From assembly GCA_018398765.1 (NCBI GenBank), contig JAHBMJ010001226.1:1-33868 (forward strand): 33,868 nt of DNA, given 5' to 3'. Within the stretch, counting starts at the first letter, position 1, and every line of letters begins with the position of its first letter. The translations under genes and the position numbers were made by a program. This DNA comes from Chromera velia. Lineage: Eukaryota; Sar; Chromeraceae. Shown here piece after piece: positions 22,456 through 32,284 of the stretch. The notes below the pieces were generated by a model. That model saw only the letters and a list, made by a program, of their open reading frames with translations, had not been told where the DNA came from and did not search any database.

Positions 22456-23791
22456 CCTCTTGATCGTTCTTTCTTTCTTTTCTTTCTTTCTTTCTTTCTT
22501 TCTTTCTACCGTTACATGTGCATAAGTCTCTGTCTGTCCGTCAGAAAGGAAGCGAAAAAGTCAAGTAAAGAAAAGGCGATATAGTCTGTCTGTCTGTCTG
22601 ACTGTTCTTCAGGGCGTTCCCGTCCCTGTCAGACCTGCACCTGCATCTCCCGAAGAGAAAAAAGGTCCCGAAAGGCAGGATTGTGCATCTGGAACTGTGG
22701 ACTCCCACTCAAACGAAAAGGCAGGGTCAGAAACAGGTGGGGGGGCGACTAGCGATTCGAAGGGGGGGCATTTGGGGAACAGCGGGCAGCCTCAGGCAGG
22801 AGAAGAACCTGGAGACCCTCTCGCTCCCCTTTCGGAGGGGAAGCCCCAGAGACAGAGTGGGGGTCTGTGTACACTACGGGAAGAGACTTGCAGCGCCGCT
22901 GCGCCCCTCACAGCCCAGAGCCACAAAAAAGAGAAGGATGACGGAGATGATGAAGATCTTTTGGATTTTCCTGAGGGGTCGCGTTCTGCACCTCCCTCTG
23001 TCCATATTCAAGCCGCAGAAGCAGGACAGGCTCTTTCAAATTCAACCCCCGTCCATGCGAAGACATTGAGGAAAGAAGGGCAGGAAGAGCAAGAGAGTCG
23101 TTCTCCCTCAAAGCAGCCGTCAGATCAGGGAGGTTCGCCGGTATCTCCCTCACCTTCTCGCTTCCCCTTCAACCTTCCATTGGCGGTTTCTTTCGACGAT
23201 TGGTTCATCATCAAGGGGCACACGGCCGAAGACAGGAAGCCGGTCGTGGAGGGGGTAGGAAACCTGAAGGACATCAGGGAAGTCGTCGTACGGAAAGCTT
23301 TGGAAGTTCTTCCGTGGCGGCGGTATGCGGTGTGTTTCCCCAATTACCTCAAAGCCCACGTTGCAATATGCTGGCATGGGAGAGAGGTCAGTTTGAAACG
23401 TTCGTACAGACATTTGCTTTGCAGGCCATCGTTTGCATGTGATGACACTTCAAAAAATTGTCAAAACAAGAAGATGCATATGTTGGCAAGAAAGTCGAAC
23501 GAGCGAAAGCCGGCTGTGAAGTAAAGATAGAGACATGACTGAACTGTAGATGAGCGCATCTAGATGCATGGTCTCATGCTGATTTTATGTCATCCGCTGA
23601 GTCTGTCTTGAACGTCTGGCGAAAGTCTCTCTGCAGTTCAAACTTTCAACAGTGGAACGAGCGAGAAAAGTTAGCAATTCCGTATGTAATGCTCTCATTG
23701 TTGACTGGATGATGTTCTGGACGATGCTTGATCGATGATGCAGGACACGGGAGACCTGGGAGAGAGAATGATGAAGCACATGATTCAAAAG
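19139..23791 (+). CDS. DUF676 serine esterase/lipase, at least 8 exons
   Basis: Exons: 19139-19675, 20115-20234, 20747-20907, 21198-21323, 21595-21627, 22291-22375, 22613-23386 and 23744-23791. All phases match, and they sum to exactly 628 codons. The ATG at 19139 has an ACCATGG context. Residues 1-160 are low-complexity. The alpha/beta-hydrolase core begins HFVVCVHGVDGTKDDW (oxyanion strand). It continues with RVNERKTHEGVD, the nucleophile elbow VLGHSFGGVIARAAL (Ser235), FATPHLGI, and the 33-base exon giving FHRLAAYGNI. That exon joins QYDWLVGPRTS (Asp328), and the core ends with LKAHVAICWHG (His603). This order matches plant-type DUF676/ROG1-like lipases, which hydrolyse lipid or acyl esters. 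About 185 disordered residues (355-540) are inserted between the acid and the His. If 23791 is not spliced, the frame stops at 23869. An acidic exon at 26122 may be the true end, but its phase does not fit directly. Confidence 0.85.
20908..21197 (+). other. Intron 3 of the lipase gene
   Basis: A GTGGGA donor after ATCAG and an ATTGCAG acceptor restore the codon AGA in phase 2. The intron carries a G-run (20925-20931), a short (GGAA)n array at 20945-20968 and a GACT/GATT-rich stretch at 21105-21195. It is bounded by the FATPHLGI and ENHWMIRGG coding blocks, which makes the boundaries reliable. Confidence 0.75.
21996..22125 (+). repeat. (GT)n-(GTCT)n-(TTTC)n compound microsatellite
   Basis: About 30 GT dinucleotides, then GTCT units, then TTTC units and again GTCT units. 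It lies in the 663-base intron between the 33-base exon (to 21627) and the exon starting 22291. It generates CVCVCV and THTHTH open frames that are not genes. Confidence 0.95.
22399..22507 (+). repeat. (GT)n-(GA)n and (TTTC)n microsatellites in a lipase intron
   Basis: A GT run (about 22401-22423) passes into a GA run (22424-22453), and a TTTC array follows at 22468-22507. All lie in the intron 22376-22612. The intron ends with ATATAGTCTGTCTGTCTGTC, a copy of the dispersed TCTG-containing repeat, just before the TTCTTCAG acceptor. Confidence 0.9.
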
Positions 23792-24001
23792 GTATTTTTG
23801 GCTTCGCCCCTCTCTCCACGCCGTACCCTCACTCTACACCAAAAACAATGGAGTAGAAAGAAAGTCTAAATCAACAAAGTTTAGTTTTATATATGTGTAT
23901 AATGTTGCATAAGGCCTCATGATTTCTAGCATGATTTTCAGTTTTATGTAAATTGACCTACATAGACCATTCATAGTTAAAAAGGACTGAAGGGGGCTAT
24001 A

Positions 24002-24072
24002 TGTTGATTGATTGACTGATTAATTGATTCATTGATTCATTGATTGATTGATTGATTGGTTAATTCATTGAT
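24002..24072. repeat. (GATT)n tetranucleotide array
   Basis: Degenerate GATT/CATT units across about 70 bases, in the AT-rich block that follows the last secure lipase exon. Confidence 0.85.
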
Positions 24073-24264
24073 AAGTTCCGCCTTAAAACCTTCCCGCTAT
24101 GTCTACCTGTCGTCTGGTATAGTGCAATTCTTTATATATCTCTTTATAAAATCTTAGGATTTTTTTTTTTGTTTTGTTTTCAGAAAGATCAATAAGTTTT
24201 TCACGGGTTTAAATTAATCATATTTTTATAAAATATGCATAATTATGCCATGCCATGATATGAA

Positions 24265-24487
24265 CTAGGCGCCGGCTAGAGAGAAAAAAAAAAAGTAGAC
24301 GATCTCGGGAAATCTTTTTTTTTTTTCTTTTTTACTTTTTGACTCTGAACAACACTTAACCACAGTTGTGCAACACACAAACAACACTTGTGCAACAGTT
24401 GAACAACAGTTGTTTGACTGAAAAAGAAAAAAAAAAAGTAGACGATCTAGGGAGATCTTTTTTTTTTTTTCTCTAGCCGGCGCCTAG
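24265..24487. mobile_element. 223-bp MITE with perfect TIRs and 8-bp TSD
   Basis: The ends are perfect 17-base inverted repeats (CTAGGCGCCGGCTAGAG at 24265-24281, its complement at 24471-24487). Immediately outside, GATATGAA is repeated directly at 24257-24264 and 24488-24495, an 8-base target-site duplication. Counting the outer C as target would make it 9. Inside, two direct copies of a module (A-run, GTAGACGATCT, a GGGA-type loop, T-run) flank a centre rich in AACAAC and ACAGTTGTG palindromes. It has no coding capacity. An 8-base duplication points to hAT-type mobilisation and 9 would suit Mutator, so the class is undecided. Perfect ends and duplications suggest a recent insertion. If the acidic exon belongs to the lipase, it lies within that gene's last intron(s). 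Confidence 0.85.
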
Positions 24488-26121
24488 GATATGAACGACG
24501 CCAGCAAAGTACAACAAAGGCAGCGTATTCAAAGGACTAAGGCTTACGCCATTTTAAAGGAAAGTAAGCGCCCGGCAGGTTAATTCAGCATACACGCCGA
24601 GCGCATGTAGCAATAATTCAGTCTTTGATCGGAATAAAATTTGAACGCTAGATTAATTCATGCATACAGAATATAATTCTGTTCATGCAATATGGAAAGT
24701 CAGTTCTAATGTATATAAGACTTACTGAACTGAAAGTGCTGTTTAGATTGATAGTTACTTTACGATAAAGTAATGACCCTCCTCTGAGCCCCCCTAAATC
24801 TATCTCTCTAGCCTCACTATTCATAATTTGGTGACGGAAGTGGAGTAGGATCTTGCTCTTGCTAATTATTCAAACAACAGTTATCTCCTATGTGCGTATA
24901 TATTCTTTCACTCTCTCTTCAACAGTCTAGAATGTACAGTCACATATATTGACGTGCAGAGAAATGTGCGTGCCCCCTACTCAAAGAAGGACCCGAAGAA
25001 GTCAGTCCCTCCCTCTTATCTCTGTTTGCGCCTTCTTCTCTCTCTATATATAGAGACCAAACAACGTTCCGTCTCTCCCCAGAGCGCAGTGCCACATTCT
25101 GGCACAATGTTCCATCTTCATGCAAAAACGTGCATCTGAATATTTTCTGGGTGACGGTCATATATCTCAGTCCATTCTGTCTCATTTTGAGTCTAGGGAT
25201 GGACAATCTGATTTGAACCCCATTGTCAACTTTTCTCCCCGGTGTCGAGTCGGACTGCAGAAATTAGTTATCCCCGCCAGGCAGGCTCCCGACTCGCATC
25301 CTTGTTGTCTCTCTTGTTTTCGATCTGACGGGCTGCCTCCTTGCCTGACGCCCTTCGTGATTTGACAACTGCTATGGCGACTGTACATTTTCCCACATCT
25401 GTCCTTGATTGGGTGATTATGTATCTATCTGATCTATTTCTGCGTTTTTACAGCGATCAAGCTCTTTTGGACCGTGAACAAGATTTAGAAAGAGAGAGAG
25501 AGAGAGAGAGAAGAGGAGTCTTAGAGAGAGTGGAGATCGGATCATCTCCTCAAGTGCACTTAAGTGCTTCTACGAAGGAATGCCATTTTTGGACAATAAT
25601 GACCAGTCAGCAAGATAGTCAGTCAATGACATTCTTTCCTTGTGCCGGTCATGTTTGCTGTACTTTTCCCTCCAGTTGCGTTAGGTGTCTGATCGATCCT
25701 GTACGAATCCATCCGTCTTTCGAGAGATTATGCATGACGTGCATCTGATTTGATTCGATCTGCATATACCGGCCAGACTGAGTCTAAGGCAGACCAACTC
25801 TCCTCCTACACGTGCATGCATGATGACTCTTGAGACTTCGATCTACCGAATGAAAGCTAGGAATGAAAATCAATTCATATGTATATATCCATAAGCATAG
25901 GAATTGAAAACACCACAAGACTGAAGATACTAAAAGGAAACAGTAAAGAACGAGAAAGATCTGCTTCATTAGATGGGCAACGCAAGATTTTCAACATGTT
26001 CGAGCAGACGCACACTGTGACTTTATTTATATGAGTAGTTTCGATCCAAAAAAAACGCAATTCTGATTTTCCTTGTTCGTTTCTCTGCTTATGACAGTCT
26101 TCCTACTTTCTTATCATTCAG

Positions 26122-26308
26122 TGAAAAAGTCGAAGAGAGCAAGAAGGAAGAGGAAGGGGAGGAGGAGGACTCCGGCTTGGAGGAGGAAGACTTCATGCCA
26201 GAAGGTTTGAAGAAACTTGTGACCGGTCTCCAAAAGCTTCGAGAGTTCCGTGCAAAGATCCCCGAGCCAGATGAACTTAACCAGACGGTGAAAAAGTCTG
26301 TCCTATAG
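26122..26308 (+). CDS. Acidic coiled-coil terminal exon, partial gene
   Basis: A TTATCATTCAG acceptor is followed by an open frame, in phase 2 only, that encodes about 61 residues. It begins with KVEESKKEEEGEEEDSG, then a basic-amphipathic GLKKLVTGLQKLREFRAKI, and stops at TAG 26306-26308. Charge patterning and codon use look coding, not random. It has no in-frame ATG except a Met within it, so it must be a 3' exon. The nearest upstream plus-strand exon (lipase, ending 23791) is phase 0, and direct joining would hit TGA at once. Either an intervening exon exists or this ends a separate gene. It was not recognised as a known domain. Confidence 0.45.
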
Positions 26309-28496
26309 GGACAGGCCTGGCCTCAGTATAAGGGCCATTGCAGATATGATCATGACCAGAAAGGCAAAGAACATCATCATTATGACAGGAGCTGGTCAGC
26401 CTAGCGGTCAGCTCAGGAAATTAATTAATGTCATATGCATACATAAACTTTAAGGCTCACACATGCACAGAGCTGGGTCGAAAGTGAGGTAGAACTCATG
26501 CATGGAGGGGCCACAACAGGCGTTCATTCAGTCTGCCGCATTTACAGCTGAGCATCCTTTATCCTGCATGACCTAGAGACAGAGAAGAGTCGCCCGCCTT
26601 TTGGGTGGACGGTTCTGTGGGTGGCCTGCAGAAAGAAGAATGCAGCACATATGCATAAAGAGGCACACAGGGAAACGGGTGGTAAATTCTTTCAGTTCTT
26701 CTTACTATAAGAGCAGTTCTAATCTACAGCTCTTTCCTGGTCCCTGGGGGCCTCAAAAATGTAATGAGCAGGTCGAGAGACCCTCATTTGGTCACTTAAG
26801 GTCTGACAGAAAATCTGCACCTGCCACGTGTCAGGCAGCTAGAAAAAGACGGTAGACAAATGCATACATTAATTGCTACTTGGGCTTGAATCCTTGAAAC
26901 TTCACTGTGGCCTGTCTGTCTGTCTGCATATCAAAGCAGCGAGAGCGTTGTGTGTGTATAGTTTTTTTTTTTCTTTCCCTTGCTTACTCGCCTTCCTCCT
27001 CCTGTGTGTGTCTGCTGTTGTGAGACATACGAAAAGAAGAGGATGAACAAAGACGTATGAACAAAGGGTAAAACATTAAATCTGACAGTCTCTCCTTCTT
27101 TTTGTCTGTCTATCTGTTGGTCTTCCTAACCGGCACTTGAGACATCTGTCTGTCTACCTCTTTGCCTTTTTCTCTGAAAGTGAAAAAAAAGAAGGTTTTA
27201 AAAAGGAATAAATAGGAACATATGACGGCTGTCTGTCTGTCATGGTAACCATAATTTCTAGTCTTTCAGCAGTCCGCTAAAGATTCTCGATGCAGACTGA
27301 GTGCGTGAGCTGTGATCCACACCCTCCTTGCCAGCTTACAGCCACAAGGTCTCTTTGATCCCGGCTCTGGTGGCCTAGGAAGTTAGGCTAAGCGTTCCCC
27401 TGGTTCCCTCCAAATTCGCCAAGAGGTTCTTCCTCCACGTCTTCCGAATTCACACCTTCTCCTCTATGTTAGTCACGTTCAATTATCAGATTCTGTCTCT
27501 CATTTTTAGTGTTTGATATGTATCCTGTAACCTGAGGTTTTGTGTTTTTTTGTGTGGGAAGCTGTAGAGATATCAACACTCAGTCTGGAGACATATCTGA
27601 TTCAAACCTGGCGTACTAAATGTTGCTAAGCGAATCAGTTCTATGTAACCAATCGTAACAATTTCATGGTTCTGAGCCTTTATTGAGTAAGAAGCGGAGT
27701 CCGACTGAATCAATCTAAATCTATGCAAGATTCAAGCATAAAAAAAGCTATAATTAGGGAGAAGAAGCCCCAATTGGCAAGTTGAACGGCTTTTAACAGC
27801 CTCATTCAAGGTTTCAAAGAGTCTGTGCATTTAGAATACCCTTTTCCATATGGGAAAGATACAGCTGCTTAACAAGTGCGTCATCGTAATTTTGCTTGAC
27901 AATCCCAACTTGTTTGACGACCTTAATAACTATATGTGCAGGTTCTCTGCCACGGCCGTAGAGGAGTCCTACGACCTCTCGGGGGGGGGGCTGGCGAGGG
28001 TCGGCTCCTTTTGGGCCTCTTATACTAGCCTCTTACACCTCTTCTTGACATAAAATTCTTCAGCGCTCTGGCAGTGAAGCTTATACAAAAAGCAGAATTC
28101 AAAAGGGTCAGACAATGCTACAAGGAGTCTGGCATTTCACTCTGAGTTTCATTTTTCTCATCAAATTTCGTCAATACAGTTTTGTCAACAATCTGCCCTG
28201 TATGCTACTGTATGCCTTTCTTTGATTTGATTTTCGATCATTTGACGCATATTTGATGCAATTACTCCTGTATATACAAAAATACGGTGGAACATCATCT
28301 AAGGATTCTGCTAACTTCATTCCCTGATGAGACTTCCCTTTATGGCTTTCTCTTCTGCTAAGCTGCAGGATACCGACGCACATATTTTTGAATCGGCCAA
28401 GCCCTTCTTCTTACTAAAAGTTCAGTACGTGCAAGAACTACAGGTAAAACAGACCACGCTGCATGCAGACAAATCCCCTTCAATCCTGTTTTTGCT
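26309..28496. other. Gene-poor interval with TCTG and purine repeats
   Basis: No gene is supported. (TCTG)n and A-rich tracts recur at 26915-27245, including GGAACATATGACGGCTGTCTGTCTGTC at 27214-27241. A small GC-rich island at 27942-28053 follows a TATATGTGCAG acceptor-like site, contains ten consecutive G and stays open to a stop at 28053. It may be an exon relic but matches nothing I recognise. Confidence 0.5.
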
Positions 28497-29341
28497 CTTG
28501 CAAGCGGTACATGGGAAGCAATTACTGCAATTGCAATTATTGCAATTAATTGGAAGCAATAATTGCTTGCTGGCATCTAGCTCTCAGCAATTTATTGCAA
28601 TTAATTGTATACTTTAGGGGTCTGAAAGATGTTAAAGAAATGCTAGAAAACAGTGGTGATGCGGTGCCAACGCCATGATCGCGCACCACGTCGCGCGCAT
28701 GGGCAGGTCGCATGTGTAGGGCGCCATAGCATGTAGTAGGGCGCATGTAGTAATTCCTTGCAAACTGCCTACGATTCCCTAGACGGACAGATGCGATCGC
28801 AACGTAGTACATATGTGATGGTGTGTCGTGGTTGTATACATATGGCATTCATTTTAAAACATTGGTTATATAAGTGTCTTTGCCATACCACTTGCAGTGA
28901 TGAACACTCAAATTTTTCAATTGCAATTCATTCAAAAGAATACGTTTTTTCTATTCAAGAACATGCTATGAATACTAGACTATAAGTTGTTACGTAGTTG
29001 TTGTATGTATAGCATAGCATATATTATAAATTATAATATATATTATAGTATAGTATATATACCAACAAGTTAATAACTTAACAACTATTTTCCATTATCA
29101 ATCACTTTCATATAAGTTTTAACTCTTTCAATTTAGGTTTGAACTCTTTTAATCTAGTAAAAAATCGTTTCAAAACATTGAATAAGGCCTGATAAACGCT
29201 CCATAACTCATATATTCGGTTTAAATAAGTCAATTCTTAAAAATATAAGCAATTATTGGCAATTAATTGCAATTATTGCTTGTGCAAAGCTTCTTTTAGC
29301 AATTAAATTGCAATGTGATTGTCCCATGCACTGCTTGCAAG
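28497..29341. mobile_element. Fold-back or MITE-like element with imperfect TIRs
   Basis: The left end CTTGCAAGCGGTACATGGGA (28497-28516) pairs, inverted, with GCTTGCAAG preceded by TCCCATGCACT at about 29320-29341. The two ends are nearly identical over about 20 bases. Both ends continue into TTGCAATTA-rich subterminal repeats (28520-28612 and 29249-29315) in inverted arrangement. The centre holds a further AT-rich imperfect palindrome at about 28985-29095 (GTTGTTACGTAG ... CTTAACAAC). No transposase frame is present. A clean target-site duplication was not found, so the exact ends are uncertain. It is non-autonomous if it is a transposon. Confidence 0.55.
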
Positions 29342-30420
29342 CTTTTACTGCTGTGTCCTCTAGTGAGCTTGTTACCGAAGTACACAGACAAACCGGAAGG
29401 TTAGGTTGGTCAAGGGGCTCAAGGGTTTTGTCAGATCTGAAGTAATGAGTTGTAGTGGCTAGTAAAGTGAAAGTAAGCTAGAGAGTTAACATAGTAAGAA
29501 GTTGAATGAAGTTGAATCGATAACAGAGGTAAAAGAGTTGGTTGGTTGAATACACGAATCGAAGTCTAGTCTAAGTTAAGCAAGTTCAGTCCCAGTCCAG
29601 TTCTGAATCAGCTAGATCGATCAACAGAATGATTCACATAACATATGTACAATTTGTGTTGTTATCCATATCAATTGCAGATAGCCGATTAATTGGATAC
29701 CGTGAAGCAGGATATGAAGACTGTGTACTAATCATATTCAGATATATCTTTCAAATTCCGACCGCGCATTAATCGGTTTAGATATGGTGGCACGCTCAAA
29801 TGGGGCATCTAGATTCATAATAAGTAATAACAAGTTTCTGAAATAATGCGCTGCCACATGATAGGAAATGACTTTCAGTTGATTCTCTTTCTAGGCCTAC
29901 AGAGGTTAATCTGCTCAATCGTTTATGATGTTATGCTGATACTTTCCCCTTATTCAGAGGTGTTTTTCCTATTATCGCATACTAGAGCCGTGCATAGGAA
30001 AGCATACATCTAGTAAAGCACCCTTTTAACTTAGGTTTTAAGGGTTGTATTAAGTTAATGATTTACTGCTTAGTAGGCTTTGCTCATATTGAGCCTAATG
30101 GGAATAGAGATTTCGGCAAGTCGCTCCTAAAGTCAGGCTAGGGCCGCGCATTTGTGCCAGATCAGGCCCGAGCAATCGAACCACGCTATAAACATGCAAC
30201 TTAGCAAGTTACAGCACGTCTTTCTTCATCGGTACGGGCTTCTATGCCCGTTCAAAGTTACAGCACCACTTACTGCCGATAAACTACAGGAAACTTATTA
30301 TGGCCCGGGAAGGCAGTGTGTGAGTGGGCATGCATACTGTGGTATAACTTACGATATATCTGATTCAATGCTAGATTCAATGTTTGACTGCATGTCCCTA
30401 CCTTGAAAAGTTCTCTGCAG
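29342..30420. other. Gene-poor AT-rich interval upstream of sirtuin remnant
   Basis: No gene could be supported. The last bases, TTGAAAAGTTCTCTGCAG (to 30420), look like a 3' splice acceptor in front of the first recognisable sirtuin-like codons. If a 5' sirtuin exon with the GAG motif survives it should lie in this interval, but I could not find it. Confidence 0.45.
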
Positions 30421-31432
30421 GTCTCAACATCGCTGCGGGACTTCCTGACTTCTGTCCTCTATGGACAAATCTGACTCAGTCTGAAGAAAACCTTTCTTGA
30501 CTGAGAGACATCTTCACCCTTTTGTACTATAAGGACATTGTCAAGCCCAAAGCCTTCTATAAGCTCGCACAGAACGTCTTCCTAGGCTGCCATCACCCCA
30601 CACGGGCCCATTTCCTGGCTCCACTGCTTGCACAGAAAGGCCTGTTAATTATGGCGTCACTTCACCAAAAATATCGATAACCTCGATTTCATCGCTCACC
30701 ACAGTGCTAAGAGTGATCTAAGCAATTTTATTGAAGCCCACGGGTCCTTCAGGGATGTCCATTGCACCAACTGCTCAAAACAGCACCCACGCCGATGGCT
30801 GCGGGCTCACATAATGCGGGAAATGGTTCCGCACTATGATGCGATCGTCTTCGCTTCCCTTCTTCCCTCTGCTCGTGCACGACTCTGACAAATACGAATA
30901 TGAATATGAATATGAAGACGACTATATAGATGCAGACAGTATGAGTCCGCACCCTCAGCTGCAGCCTACAAAGGGCGAAGTGGTTGAGTCAGGGGTTAAT
31001 GCAGTTTCACAGCAGCAGCAGGAGGAGGGGGGGGCCGGGTTTGGGGGGGGGAGTGTAGTAGGAGGAGGGTTTGGTGAGGTGGTTCTCTCTGGGGGGGCTA
31101 TCAAACCAGACATCTTTTTCTTTAATGAGCGTCTTCCAGAGAACTTCACTAACAAAATAGAAGGGGGGGACGTCAACAAAACAGATCTGTTGATCATCCT
31201 TAGAAGTTTGCTTGAGGTGAGGCCGTTTGCAAGACTTAGTATTAATATTGGCAAAGTTTCGCCCCTGTATCCTCATGTTTTGATCAACAAGACTCCTGTT
31301 GCTGTGAAAGAAGTTCAACATCCTACCATACATTATCTTCACGGCAACGTTGGGTTTCGATTCGATCAAGAAGATAACTACCGCAATGTCTTTCTTGAAG
31401 GCACCACAGACCGCCACAGACGAGAGGGTTAA
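30421..31432 (+). pseudogene. Broken sirtuin (Sir2-family deacylase)
   Basis: Sir2 motifs occur in order but in three frames. Frame A (from 30423) gives LNIAAGLPDF, YYKDIVKPKAFYKLAQ and PTRAHFLAPLLAQKGLL, and is broken by TGA at 30498-30500. A +1 shift near 30652 leads into frame B: TKNIDNLDF (usually TQNID), then IEAHGSFRDVHCTNC with the catalytic His and one zinc CxxC pair. A further +1 shift leads to frame C (30836 to the stop at 31432), with IKPDIFFFNERLPENF, NKTDLLIILRSLLEVRPFARL (usually GTSL) and PHVLIN. About 85 low-complexity residues (KYEYEYEYEDDY, poly-Q, Gly-rich) replace the second zinc pair. Sirtuins are NAD-dependent protein deacylases. Loss of the second zinc pair, the GTS NAD contact and frame continuity argues it is inactive. 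The acceptor before 30421 suggests a gene-derived copy and not a retrocopy. Confidence 0.75.
30895..30925 (+). repeat. GAATAT hexanucleotide repeat in sirtuin remnant
   Basis: Four or so tandem GAATAT/GAATAC units encode the EYEYEY run in the inserted segment of the sirtuin remnant. Slippage here probably contributed to the insertion that separates its zinc module from the KPDI motif. Confidence 0.8.
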
Positions 31433-31800
31433 CTGCATTCAATTTGCTCTGCAAAGAGTTACATAGGGTGGATGAACGTGGACGGAGGATCTGAATGAAT
31501 GCATTGATTCAAAAATATAACAACGATATGACCAGATGTGACAGACGGGATGCATGGATAGCAAGTCTTTGAAAAAGAACAAGGATTTGATAAAGAGACG
31601 ATACACAGGGTGATAAAGCATGCCCTCTCCCTTCCTAAAGACATTGATGCCGATGGCATTGCCTCTGAAAAGGGCGCCCCTCAGCACTGTGCGAATGTAA
31701 AGGAGTGAGTGTACACTGTATACATATATAAACATACCATATACGGACGGGCCTCTTTCCCATCCTGACAACAGCAGACACCTCTGCCCCATCGGTGGGT

Positions 31801-31890
31801 CTCTCTGAGTCTCTTCCCTTGGCTTCTCATCTCTCTGAGTCTCTTCCTTTAGCCTCTTATCTCTCTGAATCTCTTCTTTCGACCTCTCAG
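31801..31890. repeat. 30-bp x 3 tandem repeat
   Basis: Three consecutive 30-base units begin CTCTCTGAGTCTCTTCC at 31801, 31831 and 31861, diverging by a few bases each. The unit length is a multiple of three. On the minus strand it therefore stays open as a ten-residue repeat of the type EETQRDEKPR, within a longer open frame. Confidence 0.85.
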
Positions 31891-31939
31891 GATACCGATG
31901 GAAGCAGCACAGGTGTATAGGGGATGGTAGGAGAATATA

Positions 31940-32045
31940 ATTAAGTGAGAGGAGAGCGGAGGAGAGGAGAGAAGAGCGGAAGAGAAGAGAGCGGAGGAGA
32001 GGAGAGGAGAGCGGAAGAGAAGAGAAAAGAGAAAGGAAGAGAAGA
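31940..32045. repeat. Purine-only GAGAGCGGA minisatellite
   Basis: An almost pure purine strand made of GGAGAG, GAAGAG and GAGCGGA units in higher-order order (GGAGAGCGGAGGAGAGGAGAG type). Such mirror-like purine tracts can form triplex DNA. Confidence 0.85.
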
Positions 32046-32284
32046 TTGGGGGACTCCCTTCTGAAGGGCGGTGGTGAAGCACTTCTGCCAAGGAAGGGAG
32101 TAAAGGAACAGTTGGGTCTCTTCTTGGTTTTCTTCTGTCTCCTCATATCATGAGTCATATGACATTGTCTCTTCTTTTTTTCTCTCTTTCCGTCGGTTGA
32201 TGGATCCATTATGCTTATACCGACGGAGAAACTGAATTCAAATCCGTGTATCTAGCGTGGGTCACCAACTCTTGGAGAGTTCAG

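Larger units (their letters stand above)
23870..26121. other. AT-rich block with MITE between lipase exons or genes
   Basis: Apart from the GATT array and the MITE, no gene is supported. The 24930-25760 part is less AT-rich and contains possible exon fragments, for example after CTTTTTACAG-like acceptors near 25454, where an ERERER-rich frame is driven by a (GA)n tract at 25489-25511. If the acidic exon at 26122 belongs to the lipase transcript, a missing exon whose length is 2 modulo 3 must lie here. Confidence 0.4.

Noticed and set aside
27850-28053. Small open frame with a GC-rich end and a G10 run
   Set aside because: It is short with no recognised motif, and only the last third looks exon-like. 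It is noted within the intergenic description instead.
30150-30200. Sequence with a tRNA B-box-like GGTTCGATTGC on the minus strand
   Set aside because: No A box, anticodon arm or acceptor stem could be paired around it.
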